In this document: one piece after another, positions 12,985-13,014 of the stretch | How positions within the stretch are numbered: position 1 is the first letter of the stretch | Layout of the letters: each line of letters begins with the position of its first letter | Assembly: GCA_902479205.1 (NCBI GenBank) | Contig: CABSNX010000036.1 | Location: 1-13,014 of the forward strand | DNA: 13,014 nt | Source: an uncultured Collinsella sp. | GTDB taxonomy: Bacteria > Actinomycetota > Coriobacteriia > Coriobacteriales > Coriobacteriaceae | Reading direction: 5' to 3' | The notes under the pieces: model-generated | What the model was told of the DNA's origin: nothing | Databases searched by the model: none | Seen by the model: the letters and a program-made list of their open reading frames with translations, nothing else | Program-made: the position numbers and the translations under genes

Positions 12985-13014
12985 CTGTCTCTTATACACA
13001 TCTCCGAGCCCACG
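12985..13014. other. Illumina Nextera/Tn5 adapter contamination (not genomic)
   Basis: The last 30 bases begin with CTGTCTCTTATACACATCT (12985-13003), the 19-bp Tn5 mosaic end, and continue TCCGAGCCCACG, the Nextera read-2 adapter. This is an exact match to the known read-through sequence as far as it runs. Composition also breaks from the flanking GC-rich coding sequence. It should be trimmed and not annotated as coding or as a transposon end. Confidence 0.97.

Noticed and set aside
12985..13003. A Tn5-like mosaic end as evidence of a natural transposon.
   Set aside because: The sequence continues with the synthetic Nextera adapter and stops at the contig end, so it is a library artefact.

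Overview
The window is a GC-rich, almost entirely coding chromosomal segment. Protein character, GC-rich third codon positions and the mix of genes (an ileS T-box leader, an FtsH tail, lspA-rluD, RarA, an RsbW-like regulator) suggest an actinobacterium of the class Coriobacteriia, probably Collinsella or a near relative. That assignment is inference from sequence character; no database search was possible. Eleven protein genes are supported, ten on the + strand and one (an iron-type alcohol dehydrogenase) on the - strand. No tRNA, rRNA, CRISPR array or complete mobile element is visible.

Layout: 1-516 is the 3' end of ftsH, closed by an intrinsic terminator at 543-580. A DUF523/TudS-like gene (598-1053) converges on the iron-alcohol dehydrogenase (1104-2186, -), and a 41-bp perfect hairpin lies between their stops. 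Positions 2187-2672 hold the divergent promoter region and an isoleucine T-box leader with specifier ATC, T-box TGGT and a terminator with a seven-T tract, controlling ileS (2673-5474). Two hairpins follow ileS. Then come lspA (5741-6340) and a RluA/RluD-type pseudouridine synthase (6340-7353) overlapping by one base, a membrane glycosyltransferase 2 (7436-8731), a second copy of the 41-bp hairpin in the opposite orientation (8740-8780), a short A24 prepilin peptidase (8813-9235), a dGTPase-like HD phosphohydrolase (9267-10514) and rarA/mgsA (10575-11924). The last block is a membrane-anchored coiled-coil protein (12020-12610) overlapping an RsbW/SpoIIAB-like protein (12603-12980). A further gene starts at 12982 and is cut off at once.

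The final 30 bases (12985-13014) are not genomic: they match the Illumina Nextera (Tn5 mosaic end) adapter read-through sequence. The contig therefore really ends at about 12984.

Most of the window is housekeeping: protein quality control, tRNA charging, lipoprotein processing, rRNA modification, dNTP control and replication-fork maintenance. The points most worth a second look are the oppositely oriented hairpin pair, the T-box leader, the coupled coiled-coil/anti-sigma-like pair whose N-box asparagine appears to be replaced by phenylalanine, a possible SigB/SigF-type promoter in front of that pair, and the adapter at the end. I found no convincing wholly new system.
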